A DNA stretch of 35,897 nt from Clostridiales bacterium UBA7103 (GTDB lineage: Bacteria > Bacillota > Clostridia > Oscillospirales > Oscillospiraceae): the NCBI GenBank assembly GCA_002493305.1, contig DKYJ01000032.1, positions 80,862 through 116,758 on the forward strand. The letters are read 5' to 3'. The notes below the pieces were generated by a model. That model was not told the origin of the DNA. It saw only the letters and a program-made list of their open reading frames with translations, and made no database searches. Both the position numbers and the translations under genes were made by a program. This document shows positions 1 to 6,963 of this stretch, piece by piece (the first letter of the stretch is position 1; every line of letters starts with the position of its first letter).

Positions 1-165
1 TTCTCCCGCCGAGCGTTTTGAAAGGATTCAAAACGCAGCTTCGCCCGAAAAGCCCGGCATACCGGCCTTTTCTGCGGCGGGTTATTGTACACGAGGCGGG
101 CCTTGCCCCCTCGTCCTCCCCCGCTACTCTGTTTTCTTTCCATGGCAGCATAGGTCTTTTAACAG
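1..165. repeat. Dispersed intergenic repeat, copy A (short form)
   Basis: This stretch aligns by eye with 18172-18408. Shared blocks include a perfect hairpin (GCGTTTTGAA at 13-22 pairing with TTCAAAACGC at 27-36), a GCCCGAAAAGCCCG block, an ACACGAGGCGGGCC block, CCCTCGTCCTCCC, and a GGCAGCATAGG tail. Copy A lacks about 80 bases present in copy B. It may begin before the window. A 61-codon open frame crosses it but has no protein-like features, so I read it as noncoding. Function unknown. Confidence 0.7.
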
Positions 166-171
166 TCTCTA

Positions 172-218
172 AAAATTGCGCTATAATCATATTACCAATA
201 TGATTATAGCGCAATTTT
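172..218 (-). terminator. 22-bp perfect inverted repeat, probable terminator of the ttcA-araC unit
   Basis: Positions 172-193 are the exact reverse complement of 197-218, leaving a 3-nt loop (ACC). Read on the minus strand, the stem follows the araC stop by about 38 nt and ends in a T run (complement of 171-175), as in an intrinsic terminator. The stem is AT-rich and unusually long for one, so a mobile-element remnant or a protein-binding palindrome is also possible. Confidence 0.6.
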
Positions 219-255
219 GCGGCATGGTATATCAAATCCGAGCCAAAATATATAA

Positions 256-1170
256 TTATTCTGCCAATCGAGAGGATTTCTGCTTAAGCCGGTATTCCGA
301 GGGGGAAAGGCCAAAGCGCTCCTTAAAGAGCTTGCCGAAATAACTGCTGCTGCCAAAGCCGCAGGAATAGGCGATGCTGCTTGTCGAGTCTTGGGAATTG
401 ACAAGTCTGTCCGCAGCCTCCCGAAGCCTGAAGCTGGAGATATACTCCGTTGGTGTGGTATGAAGCCGGCTCTGAAAAAGGCGGTAGCACTCCCGCTCGC
501 TTATATATGCTGCCGCCGCCAAATCGGCAACGGTCAATTTTTCGGCGTAGCACTCGTGCACACAGAGCAGCAGCGCCTTGAGCCTGCCGCTGTCCCGGTC
601 ACTATCCGTTTGATGGTCGAGCCTGCCGCTCAAAAGCCTGAACAGCTTGAGCCATATATCCGACATTGCCTCGCGGATTATGAGCTCATAGGCGACTTCG
701 GTGTCTGAAATGCTGAAAGCTGCCTTTATTGCCGTTAAAATCTCATTCTCGATAGGATCATCTGGGCGGAAAGAGACGATCTCAATGTGCGGGGCGGAGG
801 TTATAGGCGTTACATAGCTCTTGTCTATCCTGCTACCGCGTCCTCCGGATATCAGCCCCGGGTCAAAAATGTGAAGGCGGGATACGGCGGCTCCCGCCTC
901 GCCAACGGCTCTCGATGCGTGCAGCACATTGGAGTTGACAAAGCCGGCCGTCCCCTCGGGGAAGACTACGTTCCCGCCGAGACAGGAATACTCAATAGCG
1001 CCCCGCTCCATATAAAACAGCTCGACCGGGTTGTGCCAATGCCACGGCACAGCCCGTCCGGCGAAGCTTTCAAAGCTCACCCGGGTAGCAATGTACGGCA
1101 GGTCGGGGAAGTAACCCGGAAGCCTTTCCTCGCTGCCGGGCATGAGCTCAATGCTCCTTATCTCTTTCAC
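256..1170 (-). CDS. AraC family transcriptional regulator
   Basis: A 304-residue protein with the two-domain AraC layout. The N-terminal half (about 30-110) is a cupin-like sensor with the histidine-rich stretch PWHWHNPVELFYMERG. The C-terminal 100 residues (about 200-298) carry two helix-turn-helix units: LTVADLAAAAYISERECYRL, then a second unit including SIAYSCGFGSSSYFGKLFK, the family signature. The start is GTG at 1170, only 6 nt after the ttcA stop, so the two are probably co-transcribed. Cupin-type AraC proteins usually sense small organic ligands such as sugars. The ligand here is unknown, and no obvious target operon lies next to it, though the sugar-acid locus begins a few kb away. 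Family assignment is firm; role is open. Confidence 0.9.
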   Translation of the reverse strand: MKEIRSIELMPGSEERLPGYFPDLPYIATRVSFESFAGRAVPWHWHNPVELFYMERGAIEYSCLGGNVVFPEGTAGFVNSNVLHASRAVGEAGAAVSRLHIFDPGLISGGRGSRIDKSYVTPITSAPHIEIVSFRPDDPIENEILTAIKAAFSISDTEVAYELIIREAMSDIWLKLFRLLSGRLDHQTDSDRDSGRLKALLLCVHECYAEKLTVADLAAAAYISERECYRLFQSRLHTTPTEYISSFRLREAADRLVNSQDSTSSIAYSCGFGSSSYFGKLFKERFGLSPSEYRLKQKSSRLAE

Positions 1171-1176
1171 GGCCCG

Positions 1177-1923
1177 TCACCTGCCCAGCCGCCAGTTCTC
1201 CCTCGGCTGCCAGCCGGGGAGGGGGAGGCGCTGCATCGCGCCGAAAATCTTGGACTTCATGTCCGGGTAATCGGCGCTCATTGCGGCGAGCAGGGCTTTT
1301 ATCTCATGCCGCTTGCTGGTCTTGTCCTGCGGGCAGGGGTTTTCGACTATCGGCACATTCAGCGCCGCTGCCAGATTGCTTATCTTCTGCTCCCCGGCGT
1401 ATATAAGCGGGCGGATCTGTGTCACTCCGGAGCGGTCAAGATATGTCACCGGGCGAAAGCAGCTCAGGCGCCCCTCGAACAGCAGCGACATCATAAACGT
1501 CTCCACCGCGTCGTCAAAGTGGTGCCCCAGCGCGAGCTTGCTTATGCCGCGCTCACGGATGGCGTCATTGAGTGCGCCGCGGCGCATCTTTGCGCAGAGG
1601 GAGCAGGGGTTGCCCTCCTGCCGCACGTCAAAAACTATCTCCTTTATGTCGGTTTTCACGCAGGTGTAGGGCACCTCCAGCTCCTCGCAGAGCTGCTTTA
1701 CCGGCGTGTAATCCATGCCCTCAAAGCCCAGCTCAATGCTGATTGCCTCGAGCTCAAAGGGCTTGTCGTAAAAGCTTTTCAGGTGCCGCAGCGCCAGCAG
1801 CAAAAGCATGCTGTCCTTCCCGCCGGATACGCCCACGGCGATTTTATCCCCGGCGGAAATCATGTCATAATCGTCCACCGCGCGGCGCACGGTGCCGGTA
1901 AATTCATTGAGTGCTTTATCCAT
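1177..1923 (-). CDS. ttcA: TtcA-like tRNA 2-thiolation protein (PP-loop ATPase)
   Basis: A 248-residue cytoplasmic protein of the TtcA/TtuA group, which thiolates tRNA bases using ATP and an Fe-S cluster. The PP-loop SGGKDS is at residues 33-38 and LGHHFDDAVET is near 132-142, typical of the adenylating core. Cys107 and Cys110 (NPCSLC) plus Cys197 (ENPCPQD) match the three-cysteine cluster pattern. E. coli TtcA makes 2-thiocytidine at position 32; the exact modified base here cannot be read from sequence. The length is somewhat short for TtcA (about 300), a compact form also seen in Firmicutes. It is first gene of a two-gene unit with the AraC regulator and is divergent from rplM. It could also be annotated simply as an ATP-binding PP-loop protein. 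Confidence 0.85.
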   Translation of the reverse strand: MDKALNEFTGTVRRAVDDYDMISAGDKIAVGVSGGKDSMLLLLALRHLKSFYDKPFELEAISIELGFEGMDYTPVKQLCEELEVPYTCVKTDIKEIVFDVRQEGNPCSLCAKMRRGALNDAIRERGISKLALGHHFDDAVETFMMSLLFEGRLSCFRPVTYLDRSGVTQIRPLIYAGEQKISNLAAALNVPIVENPCPQDKTSKRHEIKALLAAMSADYPDMKSKIFGAMQRLPLPGWQPRENWRLGR

Positions 1924-1957
1924 TGCCAGACCTCGTTTAATACTTAAAAATCGTTTC

Positions 1958-2018
1958 GAGAATTTAAGAGATTTTGAGAGAATACAAGAGATTTAAAGAG
2001 ATTGCGGCGCGAGAATTA
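1958..2018. repeat. Purine-rich repeats on roughly 10-bp phasing between ttcA and rplM
   Basis: AAGAGATT occurs at 1966, 1986 and 1996, with related GAGA-rich words at 1958, 1976 and 2011. The approximately 10-bp spacing places them on one face of the helix. They lie just upstream of the rplM -35 box and also in the ttcA leader. They could be a bending tract or upstream activating element. No protein is known to bind them here. Confidence 0.45.
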
Positions 2019-2027
2019 AAAAAGCCG

Positions 2028-2056
2028 TTGACACGGGCGCTTCTATGTGGTATAAA
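2028..2056 (+). promoter_or_regulatory. rplM-rpsI promoter
   Basis: A perfect -35 TTGACA (2028-2033), a 17-nt spacer and a -10 TATAAA (2051-2056) preceded by TGG, giving an extended -10. This fits a strong housekeeping promoter for ribosomal protein genes about 80 nt upstream of the start codon. Confidence 0.85.
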
Positions 2057-2062
2057 AGTGGA

Positions 2063-2093
2063 GCGCGTGTAAGGGTATTGTAACAATGCGCGC
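2063..2093 (+). promoter_or_regulatory. Possible L13 autoregulatory leader hairpin
   Basis: In the 5' untranslated RNA of rplM, 2063-2070 (GCGCGTGT) can pair over 8 positions, including two G-U pairs, with 2086-2093 (ATGCGCGC), around a 15-nt loop. Firmicutes rplM genes are known to carry an L13 leader class bound by the product. Whether this hairpin belongs to that class needs a covariance-model search. Confidence 0.4.
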
Positions 2094-2135
2094 CCGAATT
2101 GTCAAAATATTTAATTCTATATGGAGGCACAAAAT

Positions 2136-2564
2136 ATGTCTACTACTATGGTAACCAAGGAAACCGTTACCCGCAAGTGGTACGTCCTTGATGCTGCCGG
2201 TAAGCCCCTGGGCAAGACTGCCGCTCTCGCGGCGGACCTTCTCCGCGGCAAGCTCAAGACCGACTACACCCCGCATGTTGACTGCGGCGACTATGTTATC
2301 ATCATCAACGCCAAGGACGCTGTCCTCACCGGCAAGAAGCTGGAGCAGAAGTACTATCGCACTCACTCCGGTTATCCCGGCGGCCTGAAGGAGACCCAGT
2401 ATAAGCACCTCATGGCGAACAAGCCTGAGCTTGCAATGCGTCTGGCAGTCCGCGGTATGCTTCAGAAGAACACCATCGCTCAGTGGCAGCTCAAGCGCCT
2501 GAGAGTCTTTGCCGGTGCTGAGCATAACCATGCCGCACAGAAGCCCGAAGTCTGGGCTCGCTAA
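2136..2564 (+). CDS. rplM: 50S ribosomal protein L13
   Basis: L13 is an early-assembly protein of the large subunit. The product begins MSTTMVTKETVTRKWYVLDA and contains the conserved KPLGKTAALAADLLRGK and RMLQKNTIAQ blocks. At 142 residues it has the family's normal length. An upstream in-frame ATG at 2121 is not the start, because it overlaps the ribosome binding site GGAGG at 2123-2127. The ATG at 2136 has an 8-nt spacing from it. It is followed after 16 nt by rpsI, the usual rplM-rpsI pair, under the promoter at 2028-2056. Confidence 0.97.
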   Translation: MSTTMVTKETVTRKWYVLDAAGKPLGKTAALAADLLRGKLKTDYTPHVDCGDYVIIINAKDAVLTGKKLEQKYYRTHSGYPGGLKETQYKHLMANKPELAMRLAVRGMLQKNTIAQWQLKRLRVFAGAEHNHAAQKPEVWAR

Positions 2565-2580
2565 GAGGAGGTAAAGAAAT

Positions 2581-2991
2581 ATGGCAACTTATAAGTGCAA
2601 GCGCCCCTATATGTACGGCACGGGCAGGAGAAAGTCCTCTGTCGCCCGCGTTCACCTCATCCCCAACGGCACCGGTGCTATCACCATCAACGGCAGAGAC
2701 ATTGACGATTACTTCGGTCTCGAGACTCTGAAGCTCATCGTCCGTCAGCCCCTGGTCGCCACCGCCACTGTCGGCAAGGTTGACATCGAGGCTACCGTCT
2801 CTGGCGGCGGCGTTTCCGGCCAGGCCGGCGCCATCCGTCATGGCATCGCCCGCGCTCTGCTCCTCGTTGACGAGAGCTTCCGCGCTCCTCTGAAGGCTGC
2901 CGGTCTCCTGACCCGCGACCCGAGAATGAAAGAGCGTAAGAAGTACGGCCTCAAAGCCGCCCGTCGCGCTCCCCAGTTCAGCAAGCGTTAA
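2581..2991 (+). CDS. rpsI: 30S ribosomal protein S9
   Basis: S9 lies in the head of the small subunit, with its C-terminal tail reaching the P-site tRNA. The 136-residue product shows the family hallmarks YGTGRRKSSVARV near residues 12-24, VSGGGVSGQAGAIRHGIARAL in the middle, a DPRMKERKKYGLKAARRAPQ region, and the invariant SKR C-terminus that contacts tRNA. The N-terminus is a few residues longer than the usual 130. The start is preceded by GAGGAGG with normal spacing. It is the second and last gene of the rplM operon and is closed by the hairpin at 3018-3051. Confidence 0.97.
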   Translation: MATYKCKRPYMYGTGRRKSSVARVHLIPNGTGAITINGRDIDDYFGLETLKLIVRQPLVATATVGKVDIEATVSGGGVSGQAGAIRHGIARALLLVDESFRAPLKAAGLLTRDPRMKERKKYGLKAARRAPQFSKR

Positions 2992-3017
2992 TCGACTGGA
3001 TTTTTACAGCAAAATCG

Positions 3018-3051
3018 AACCCTCCGGAAAAACATGGTTTTCCGGAGGGTT
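3018..3051. terminator. Bidirectional terminator between rpsI and the hydrolase gene
   Basis: A 14-bp perfect stem, 3018-3031 with 3038-3051, around the 6-nt loop ACATGG. It lies 26 nt after the rpsI stop and just past the end of the convergent minus-strand gene at 3058, so it can serve both. Confidence 0.85.
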
Positions 3052-3057
3052 TATGTT

Positions 3058-3678
3058 TTATTCTCTTGCGTATTGCTCCGCAGCCGTCAGGCTGTCCCTG
3101 AGCGGTACGCCGCTCATAAGCTCCGCGCTTGTGAGCACCTGCGCGCCGATGTTCTCCATATCCTTAAGGTTTGCCCGCTGTATCTCCTCCGTCGCGGAGG
3201 AGGTGCAGTCGCTGAGCACGGCGATGTTATAGTCAAGGGATATGCCGTCATAGCAGGTGGTGCGGATGCAGTTGGGTGTTGTCGTCCCTGCCAAAAGCAG
3301 GGTGCGTATGCCCAGCCGGCGCAGAATGAGATCCAGCTCTGTGCCGAAAAAGGCGGAGAAGCGGGGCTTAAGGAGCTGATAGTCTCCGGCCTTTGGCTCA
3401 AGCTCCTCCGGTGGCGCGGAGGAAATATTTTCTTCGCAGCCCGGAGATATGGGCTTGCCGCCGGCGAGCCACGAGGCAAAGCGGGTGTGCTCCACGTCGC
3501 TGCCGTCCGCGCGGTAAAGGCGGGTCACAAAAAAGACGGGCACGCCCTGTTCCCGGCAAAACTCCGCCACCTTCGCGCAGGCGGGCACCGTGGCCCTCGC
3601 CCCGGCGATGTAGCAGGGTGAGCTCTCGTCCAGAAAGCCCCGCTGCATGTCTATCATTATAAGAGCGGTTTTTTCCAT
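3058..3678 (-). CDS. Isochorismatase-family cysteine hydrolase
   Basis: A 206-residue cytoplasmic hydrolase of the isochorismatase-like superfamily, which includes nicotinamidases, N-carbamoylsarcosine amidases and isochorismatases. The catalytic triad is visible: Asp10 (IMIDMQRGF), Lys104 (LKPRFSAFFGT) and Cys137 (GTTTPNCIRTT), the last preceded by the usual TPN turn where a cis-peptide forms. GTTTPNCIRTT with FSAF resembles the amidase branch more than nicotinamidase, because I do not see a clear nicotinamidase metal-binding histidine set. The substrate cannot be assigned. The start follows GGAGGAA. The gene lies about 60 nt downstream of etfA behind a hairpin, so it may be expressed by read-through from the catabolic operon. 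Confidence 0.88.
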   Translation of the reverse strand: MEKTALIMIDMQRGFLDESSPCYIAGARATVPACAKVAEFCREQGVPVFFVTRLYRADGSDVEHTRFASWLAGGKPISPGCEENISSAPPEELEPKAGDYQLLKPRFSAFFGTELDLILRRLGIRTLLLAGTTTPNCIRTTCYDGISLDYNIAVLSDCTSSATEEIQRANLKDMENIGAQVLTSAELMSGVPLRDSLTAAEQYARE

Positions 3679-3702
3679 GTCTGTTCCTCCGGAAGTAAAC
3701 AG

Positions 3703-3728
3703 ACGGGGCCGGTTTTATCCGGCCCCGT
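3703..3728 (-). terminator. Terminator after etfA
   Basis: A GC-rich 10-bp stem, ACGGGGCCGG at 3703-3712 with CCGGCCCCGT at 3719-3728, and a 6-nt loop. It sits directly after the etfA stop on the minus strand. The following T tract (CTGTTTAC on minus) is short, so termination may be partial. Confidence 0.65.
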
Positions 3729-3735
3729 TACCTTT

Positions 3736-4731
3736 TCACTCGAGATTTTTGAGAAGATTATCGCAGACCTCATCCATATCGCCTACAAAACCGTAGTCGC
3801 AGTAGTTGAAGATAGGCGCGTCGGGGTCGGAGTTGACGGCGATGACCATATCGGAATCGGAAAAGCCGGTGACATGGTTTATCGCGCCGGAGACGCCGAA
3901 GGCGATATACACCTTGGGCTTGACCACCGCGCCGGACTGGCCCACGACCAGCTTATAGGGCAGGATACCCCTGTCGAACACCGGCCTTGAGCAGGCGAGC
4001 TTTCCACCCAGCTTCTCCGCCAGCGCGCGGTATCTGGGCAGAGCGTCAGCGCCCTTAAGGCCATTGCCTACGCAGACGATGACCTCCGCGTCGGCAATGT
4101 TCAGGCTGTCGTCCTCGCAGGCAGGCTCAAAATCCAGAATACGGGTGCGGATATTTTCCACAGGGAAATCCACTGTCTCGTCAATGACGCTCAGCTCTCT
4201 GCGGCCAGTAGGGGCGTACTTGAAGGTGCCCGGGCGGATAGTGCCCACCTGGGGGCGCATCACGGGAACAGTGATAACGGCCATCATCTTGCCGCCGACG
4301 GCGGGCTCGACAAACTCTATATCCCCGGTCTTGGGGTCGAACACCAGCTCGGTAGCGTCGGAGGTGCAGCCGGTAGGCAGGCGGCAGGCAAAGCGAGGGG
4401 CAAAGTCCCGGCCGAAGATAGTTCCGCCCACCATCACGGCGGAGGGCTCATACTTGCGGCAGAGCACGGTGAACAGACTTGTATAAGCGTCCACATTCAG
4501 AAAATCATAGCCGGTGCCGGAGACGCGGATAAGCTTATCCACGCCGCAATCGAGCACCTTGTCAAGCTCGGCATCGGGAAGCTTTCCCACTACAACGGCG
4601 GCAAGGCTCTCTCCGGCTGCGTCGCAGAGCTTGCGCGTCTCGCAGCAGAGCTCCAGCGAGACGGGCTCCACGGTTTTGCCGTCATGCTGAATGAAAACCC
4701 ACATGTCCTTGTATTCAGCCTTGTTTTTCAT
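3736..4731 (-). CDS. etfA: Electron transfer flavoprotein alpha subunit
   Basis: EtfA of 331 residues forms a heterodimer with EtfB and carries FAD. The C-terminal FAD domain is clear: VGQSGAVVKPKVYIAFGVS at about 263-281, followed by GAINH, and NSDPDAPIFNYCDYGFVGD near 300-318. The N-terminal half forms the pseudo-symmetric domain that packs on EtfB. It lacks the N-terminal ferredoxin extension present in the Acetobacterium woodii LctC subunit. It overlaps the etfB stop by 4 nt (ATGA), a sign of translational coupling. With the flavin dehydrogenase upstream it forms an LctD-EtfB-EtfA type set, which in anaerobes couples 2-hydroxyacid oxidation to NAD and ferredoxin by electron confurcation. 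That coupling is inferred from context. Confidence 0.95.
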   Translation of the reverse strand: MKNKAEYKDMWVFIQHDGKTVEPVSLELCCETRKLCDAAGESLAAVVVGKLPDAELDKVLDCGVDKLIRVSGTGYDFLNVDAYTSLFTVLCRKYEPSAVMVGGTIFGRDFAPRFACRLPTGCTSDATELVFDPKTGDIEFVEPAVGGKMMAVITVPVMRPQVGTIRPGTFKYAPTGRRELSVIDETVDFPVENIRTRILDFEPACEDDSLNIADAEVIVCVGNGLKGADALPRYRALAEKLGGKLACSRPVFDRGILPYKLVVGQSGAVVKPKVYIAFGVSGAINHVTGFSDSDMVIAVNSDPDAPIFNYCDYGFVGDMDEVCDNLLKNLE

Positions 4732-5519
4732 TGCAGCACCTCCTTAATGATACCGGAAAGCCGGGCGGCGCTCTTCTCCACGCTGCCCTCGTCAATCATC
4801 TGCCCCTTGCTGCCGGCAGCGGGCGGATAGGTGCGGGGCACCTTTGTGGGTGAGCCGGGATCGCCAATCTGCTGTGGGTCAAGGCCGGGAATAGTCTGGG
4901 AATTGAAGCGCACTATCTCCGCCACGCGGCTGGCCTTCCAGCGCTTAAGATTGGGGATACGGGGGTGATAGTTGGTCTTCTCCACGGTCAGCAGGCAGGG
5001 AAGCTGAGCCTGCGCCGTCTCCTCGCCGTTTTCAAGCTCACGCTTGACGGTGATGCTTCTGTCCTCAAGAGCGAGGATCTCATTGGTGCAGCTGAGCTGG
5101 GAGGCGCCGAAGCGCTCGGCAAGCTGGGAGGCCATCTGACCGGTAGCGCCGTCCAGAGACTCTTTGCCGCAGAAAATCAGATCAAAGCTGCCAAGCTCTT
5201 TTGCGGCAGCGGCAATAACATAGCTGGTTGCCAGCGTGTCGGCGTTGGCAAAGGCCCGGTCAGAGAGCAGCACGGCTCTGTCCGCTCCGGCGGCAAGACA
5301 CTCGCGCAGAGCCTCCTCGGCCTGATCCGGCCCCATGGTGATGCACGTCACGCTGCCGCCGCAGCGCTCCTTCATCTGAACCGCCGCCTCGAGGGCGTTT
5401 GCGTCCAGCGGGTTCAAAATCGCGGGCACGCCCTTGCGTATAAGGCTGCCGGTCACGGGGTCTATCTTGACCAGATTCACATCGGGTACCTGCTTTACAC
5501 ATACCAGAATATTCAGCAT
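4728..5519 (-). CDS. etfB: Electron transfer flavoprotein beta subunit
   Basis: EtfB of 263 residues, the partner of EtfA. It begins MLNILVCVKQVPDVN, the classical EtfB N-terminus, and contains NPLDANALEAAVQMKE and CGKESLDGATGQMASQLAE, which line the nucleotide site. The latter region binds AMP in ordinary Etf and a second FAD in bifurcating Etf; I cannot decide which from sequence alone. The length is normal. The start has AGGAGG seven bases upstream. It follows the flavin dehydrogenase gene by 12 nt and overlaps etfA, so the three are one translation unit. Confidence 0.95.
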   Translation of the reverse strand: MLNILVCVKQVPDVNLVKIDPVTGSLIRKGVPAILNPLDANALEAAVQMKERCGGSVTCITMGPDQAEEALRECLAAGADRAVLLSDRAFANADTLATSYVIAAAAKELGSFDLIFCGKESLDGATGQMASQLAERFGASQLSCTNEILALEDRSITVKRELENGEETAQAQLPCLLTVEKTNYHPRIPNLKRWKASRVAEIVRFNSQTIPGLDPQQIGDPGSPTKVPRTYPPAAGSKGQMIDEGSVEKSAARLSGIIKEVLQ

Positions 5520-5531
5520 GTCCCCACCTCC

Positions 5532-6947
5532 TCAATTGCAGACCTTGCCGGGATTGAGGATCCCGTCAGGGTCAAATACCTTCTTTATAGCGCCCATCAG
5601 GCCGTAGGCCGTCTCGCCCACGGAAGCGCGCAGGTATTCCTTCTTGGCGTGGCCGATAGCGTGCTCACCGGAGACCTGACCGTCTATGCGGCTGCACATA
5701 TCGTAGCACTTGTCCATAACGGCCTTAGAGCGCTTTTTGAACTCGTCTTCCTCCAGCTCGTTGGTGCAGCAATAGATATGGAGATTACCGTCGCCGGCGT
5801 GGCCGAAAGCGCGGAGGGTAAGCCCGCCCTCGGTCGCCGTCTTGCGCGCATAAGCAAGGAACTCCGCGATGCGGTCAACGGGGACGACCACGTCCATCTC
5901 GTCAAGGAATTTGGTGTCGGCCTCGATAGCGGTGAGAAACGCGCTGCGGGCGGCCCAAACATCTTTTTTAAGTCCGTCTGTCCAGACAACAAGTGTGTCA
6001 TAAGCGCCGCATCTCTCCGCGACCTCGCCCAGACGCTCCATCTTGGCCGTGAGCTCTGCTTCGCTGTCACCCACAAGAGTCACCAAAATATACGCCTCGG
6101 CCTGCTGGCCGTTGACCACCGTGGGGAACACGGGGGTATTGGTAAAGGCGGCAGAGGAATCAACAATGTCCCTCTCCATAAACTCAATAGACTGGGGATC
6201 CAGATTTGCAAGCTTTATCTCGGGAATGGCGCTTATACCCGCAGCGATGTCCTTAAAGGGCAGGATCAGGCTCACGTTCATCAGGGGCTTGGGGATAAGC
6301 TTCACCGTAAGCTCGGTGATAACGCCCAGAGTACCCTCGGAGCCTATCATCAAATGCAGCAGGCTATATCCTGAGCTGGTTTTGCACACCGTCCTGCCGA
6401 GCTTCATCACCTCGCCGTTGGGGAGCACCACGGTCATGGCCAGCACATAGTCTCTGGTCACGCCGTATTTGACCGCGCGCATACCGCCCGCATTGGTGCT
6501 CACATTGCCGCCGACAGTGGCCGTCTTCTCGCCGGGATCGGGGGGATACATCAGCCCCCGGCTCAGCGCCTCCGCCGCCAGATCGCACAGCAGCACGCCG
6601 GGCTGAATATGGGCGACAAGATTTTTCATGTCAAAGGACAAGATCCTGTTCATGCGCTCGGTGCACAGCACGATTCCGCCGTGGATAGGCACGCAGCCGC
6701 CCACCAGACCCGTGCCCGCGCCGCGGACAGTCACCGGAACCTTGTTCCGGCTGCAAAGCTTCATGATGGCCGAAACTTCCTCTGTCGTCTCCACCAGGCA
6801 CACGGCTTCCGGCGCATACTTGCCGTAGATAGGCATTTCATCGTGAGTGTACGCCTCTCTTACCGCCTCCCCATACTGGAAGCGCTTTTCCCCAAGCAGC
6901 TCTTTAAGCTGTTCAGCCATTTCGGGGCTTACTTTGTTGTAGCTCAA
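5532..6947 (-). CDS. FAD-linked 2-hydroxyacid dehydrogenase (GlcD/LctD-like)
   Basis: A 471-residue flavoprotein of the GlcD/D-lactate dehydrogenase family that oxidises 2-hydroxy acids to 2-oxo acids. The PCMH-type FAD domain covers about 46-225, with VRGAGTGLVGGCVP at about 74-87 and PPDPGEKTATVGGNVSTNAGG contacting FAD. The C-terminal FAD-oxidase domain shows AFGHAGDGNLHIY and SGEHAIGHAKKEYL. Translation appears to start at TTG (6947), nine bases after a perfect AGGAGG at 6957-6962; no in-frame ATG fits better. The adjacent etfB-etfA pair implies that electrons leave through Etf, as in the lactate dehydrogenase complex of acetogens. The substrate might be lactate, glycolate or a sugar-derived hydroxy acid. 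The LarA homologue just upstream suggests that both enantiomers of the substrate are handled. Confidence 0.92.
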   Translation of the reverse strand: MSYNKVSPEMAEQLKELLGEKRFQYGEAVREAYTHDEMPIYGKYAPEAVCLVETTEEVSAIMKLCSRNKVPVTVRGAGTGLVGGCVPIHGGIVLCTERMNRILSFDMKNLVAHIQPGVLLCDLAAEALSRGLMYPPDPGEKTATVGGNVSTNAGGMRAVKYGVTRDYVLAMTVVLPNGEVMKLGRTVCKTSSGYSLLHLMIGSEGTLGVITELTVKLIPKPLMNVSLILPFKDIAAGISAIPEIKLANLDPQSIEFMERDIVDSSAAFTNTPVFPTVVNGQQAEAYILVTLVGDSEAELTAKMERLGEVAERCGAYDTLVVWTDGLKKDVWAARSAFLTAIEADTKFLDEMDVVVPVDRIAEFLAYARKTATEGGLTLRAFGHAGDGNLHIYCCTNELEEDEFKKRSKAVMDKCYDMCSRIDGQVSGEHAIGHAKKEYLRASVGETAYGLMGAIKKVFDPDGILNPGKVCN

Positions 6948-6963
6948 ACACTATTACCTCCTT

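Noticed and set aside
18..203. 61-codon open frame across repeat copy A
   Set aside because: Sequence shared with the second copy is interrupted there by an 80-bp insertion and base changes without frame conservation, so it is not coding.
787..1947. 386-codon plus-strand open frame opposite araC and ttcA
   Set aside because: It lies antisense to two proteins with clear family motifs, has no ribosome binding site and no recognisable domain. Long antisense frames are common in GC-rich coding DNA.
4965..6374. 469-codon plus-strand open frame opposite etfB and the FAD dehydrogenase
   Set aside because: Antisense shadow of two well-supported genes; composition is rich in His/Ala/Gly from codon complementarity, with no domain.
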